Part shown: piece after piece, positions 61,623 to 64,000 of the stretch | Numbering within the stretch: the first letter of the stretch is position 1 | Layout: each line of letters starts with the position of its first letter | Assembly: GCA_032622095.1 (NCBI GenBank) | Contig: CP136069.1 | Span: 12,046,036 to 12,110,035, forward strand | DNA from: Siphonodentalium dalli | Taxonomy: Eukaryota; Mollusca; Scaphopoda; Gadilida; Siphonodentaliidae | DNA length: 64,000 bases | Reading direction: 5' to 3' | Translations under genes and position numbers: made by a program | The notes under the pieces: generated by a model | The model's database searches: none | Seen by the model: the letters and a program-made list of their open reading frames with translations, nothing else | What the model was told of the DNA's origin: nothing

Positions 61623-61978
61623 AAATATTTCTCGGCCAACTAAGCGTCATGTCTGGTCATTTATACGACACCACGGATTCTCGAACGAACTTCATAGATA
61701 TATCTAGCGCAACTTAAATTGCCAAGAACAAATACAGTTTATGGTAACTCCAAATTAAGAACATAATCAGAATGTATATACTCCACCAAGCCGATTTCGG
61801 TCACAAGTTATCCATCAGCTTTCATTTTGATATAAAATTCACGCAACCGTAGCTAAATGTTTTGGTGCAAAATACTGTTGATTTCACAGCCAATCGCATT
61901 TTCTCTCATTATATTTTCTTGTGGGCATCTCATTATTGACATCATTAATTCCGATAAGGCTTAAACAATTATTAATTA
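61623..61978. other. No recognisable feature
   Basis: AT-rich spacer. Nothing supported. Confidence 0.35.
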
Positions 61979-62425
61979 TTATGTTAATGTATTCATTCTA
62001 TATTGGAACCATTTGAGCTTTGAGTCCGTAACATTATAGAAGGGACATTTGAAAACTTCGTTCCACCAATCTTTACTGTATGAGTTATTCAGTCCCCCCT
62101 CCCATTTGATAGTTTGTTTACATTGTGATTCCTGAGTTAGTAGTGACCAATATTCAGATTTCGTGCTATATGGTGTGAGTAGATATTTTAATTGGAATTG
62201 GACAATGGGACGATGTACTGCTATATCGCATTTATTTGGTGATAATTCGTGTGATTTTATTACTTGTACAATGGCACAAGTAGTTAAGAAATTAAGTTTT
62301 ATTTTTCGTATTGACAAAAAATTCTTTATGGGATTTGAAATTTCCTGATTAGTCTTTAAAGTCAGAAATGAATAGCATACTCTGTCATAAACATTTTCAA
62401 ACCGGGTCATTCGGCCAAAATACAT
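61979..62425 (-). pseudogene. LINE ORF2 fragment, different group
   Basis: Open minus-strand frame of 148 codons. It contains FLSIRKIKLNFLTT, LTPYSTKSEYWSLLTQ and DWWNEVFKCPF, ending in SKLKWFQYRMNTLT. The 'W...IF..PF....dxKLKWFQYRILH' pattern occurs between the RT domain and the C-terminal zinc knuckle of another LINE group common in aquatic invertebrates. The RT itself and the C-terminal knuckle are missing, and the upstream side runs into a tandem repeat. Probably inactive. Confidence 0.6.
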
Positions 62426-63485
62426 GATCTCTGGCAGCTATCTTGGATTTCAAAATTAAATCGATTGGCGCGGTCTACAGGTCGCACTGTTTGTCATGGA
62501 TGTTAATACTGACATGCAGATGGGAACGAATCATTTTGGGGTCGTTCAGCCAAACAACATAGCCGTCAGCAGTCATCTTAGATTTTACTCTTTGCATGAC
62601 TTAATCCTTTGGCGCGTACTACATGTCGTAGCTTTGGTCGGTTGAAATTTGTCAATGACATGTAGATGGGAACGAGCCGGTTTGTGGTCTCTCGGCCAAA
62701 ATATACATGGCCGCCAGCAGCCATCTTGGAGTTTACTCTTTATTTGACTAAATCCTTCGGCACAGGCACAAGGTCGTACATTTGGTCAGATCATTATGAT
62801 ATTTGTCATGGCTATTGACATTGATATGTAGATGGAAACGACTCATTTTTGGGTCGTTTGACCAAAACATCATGGCCGCCAGCGGTCATCTTTGATTTCA
62901 AAATTCAATCCATTAGCACGTATCTTTTGTCGCATCATCACTAAATTTGTCATGTTTGTTAAAATTGACATGTAGTTGGAAAACGAGTAATTTTGGGGTC
63001 GTTTGGCCAAAAGTCATGGCCGCCAGCAGCCGTCTTGGATTTTACTCTTTGCATGACTAAATCCTTTGGCAAAGGCTACAAGTCTTATCTTTTTTGGTCC
63101 GATCATTATGAAATTGTTTTTGGATGATAACAATTACATGTAGATGGGAAACGATTCACTTGGAGGTCATTCAACCAAAAAACCTGTCGGCCAGCAGCCA
63201 TCTTGTATTTTGTTCTTTACACGACTAAACCTTTGACACAGGCTACAGGTCGTATCTTTTGTCAGATCATCATGGTCGTCTGATAAAAAGACATGGCCGC
63301 CAGCGGTCATCTTGAATTTCAAAACTCAAACCATTAGCAGGGGCTACATGTGGTATCTTTTGTCGTAGCATCATTAAATTTGTAATGGATGTTAGCAATG
63401 ACATGTAAATGGGAAGGAGTGCTTTTTGGGTCATTTGCGAAAACAACATAGCTGTCGCAGCCATCTTGGATTTTAATCTTTGCAT
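62400..63485 (+). repeat. Eight tandem copies of a ~147-bp repeat
   Basis: Each copy includes 'gacatgtagatgggaacga', 'gggtcgttcggccaaaa', 'catggccgccagcagccatc' and 'ttggattt', then 'aatcctttggc'. Cores lie near 62405, 62541, 62687, 62854, 62998, 63167, 63274 and 63430, so spacing is uneven. A lone relative is at 11830-11955. Confidence 0.85.
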
Positions 63486-64000
63486 AACTAGGCCTTTCAA
63501 CTTTCCACATTCCTAATCACTCCATTGACTGTAACACATGAAATTATTCCCTTTCCAAGTTGAGCTACAGTGTCATTGACACTGTCATAATTATATTTCA
63601 GTCAATACACATTTTCAGCTGCATATACATGTAAACCAATTTCATCATTGTTTTTTCATTAAAGGAAATTACAAATTCATCGTTGATTCAATCATCATGA
63701 AATTGAGACTTTATGTTCACACACATCGATTCATTCAGTCAACATTTTTCCATTTCTACACTGCTCATTGCATTGGTCGTCTTCAATTGGGATAATCTAT
63801 AATTCTACATGTATATGTATATCATCGTTAACTATTAAATTGACATAATTTTCTTTTCCACCCAATCGATATTTCATTAAAATGACGCTTCATATTCATT
63901 ATGCTTCATTTCATGGCATAATTTTGTTCAGACGTGCAGGGGTAGATTGCTTGAGACCCCACCACAATTCAATTCACACCAGGTTCTCAGCTAGTATTAT
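63486..64000. other. No recognisable feature
   Basis: AT-rich, no repeat or coding signal supported. Confidence 0.4.

Overview
The window looks like intergenic and intronic DNA from a repeat-rich invertebrate animal. The sequence is AT-rich. The only host-type coding I can support is a few short exons with GT/AG splice signals (C-type lectin, fibronectin III and two less certain exons). The remaining coding matter is decayed transposon. No bacterial operons, ribosome binding sites, tRNA or rRNA genes were seen. The mix of Helitrons, Penelope-like, LINE, KRBA2-type integrase and tyrosine-recombinase remnants fits a marine invertebrate (mollusc, brachiopod, hemichordate, cephalochordate or cnidarian). 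I cannot choose between these from sequence alone.

Layout. 1-2.3 kb: a minus-strand C-type lectin exon, then a plus-strand integrase pseudogene. 3-11.4 kb: one copy of a dispersed repeat, then a 5.07 kb transposon made almost entirely of two inverted arms, inserted in a small repeat whose empty version survives next door. 12.18-14.05 kb: three Helitron-type elements joined exactly head to tail, each with an internal 122-bp satellite. 14.4-20.1 kb: a foldback element, a LINE fragment, an AT-rich minisatellite, three possible minus-strand exons including a clear fibronectin III domain, and a piggyBac-like MITE with a remarkable double palindrome. 21.4-21.7 kb: a Crypton-like recombinase relic. 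22.4-29.2 kb: a 37-bp satellite, then an 82-bp satellite interrupted by a 2.95 kb TIR transposon. 29.2-43 kb: small transposons (a mariner-type MITE, a tRNA-derived SINE with a perfect 12-bp target duplication), LINE and Penelope-like fragments, and many two- to three-copy local duplications. 43.1-51.9 kb: a satellite of about 54 monomers of 162 bp with higher-order duplications. 52-54 kb: a different, degenerate tandem array. 54.6-59.6 kb: the 82-bp satellite again, on the opposite strand, interrupted by about 2.1 kb. 60-61.6 kb: a second copy of the 3-kb dispersed repeat, carrying a clean Helitron insertion. 62-63.5 kb: a LINE fragment and an eight-copy repeat.

No metabolic pathway or operon can be read here. 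The minus-strand exons at 20.1-19.8, 17.3-17.15, 16.7-16.5 and 0.33-0.14 kb have the same orientation and could belong to one multidomain extracellular or receptor gene with very long repeat-filled introns. That link is inference and needs transcript data. The most noteworthy content is structural: Helitron tandem arrays with regularly spaced NRF1-consensus sites, transposons whose unoccupied target sites survive in the same window, an inverted pair of identical satellites flanking a centromere-like array, and recurrent YY1-like motifs across otherwise unrelated repeats.
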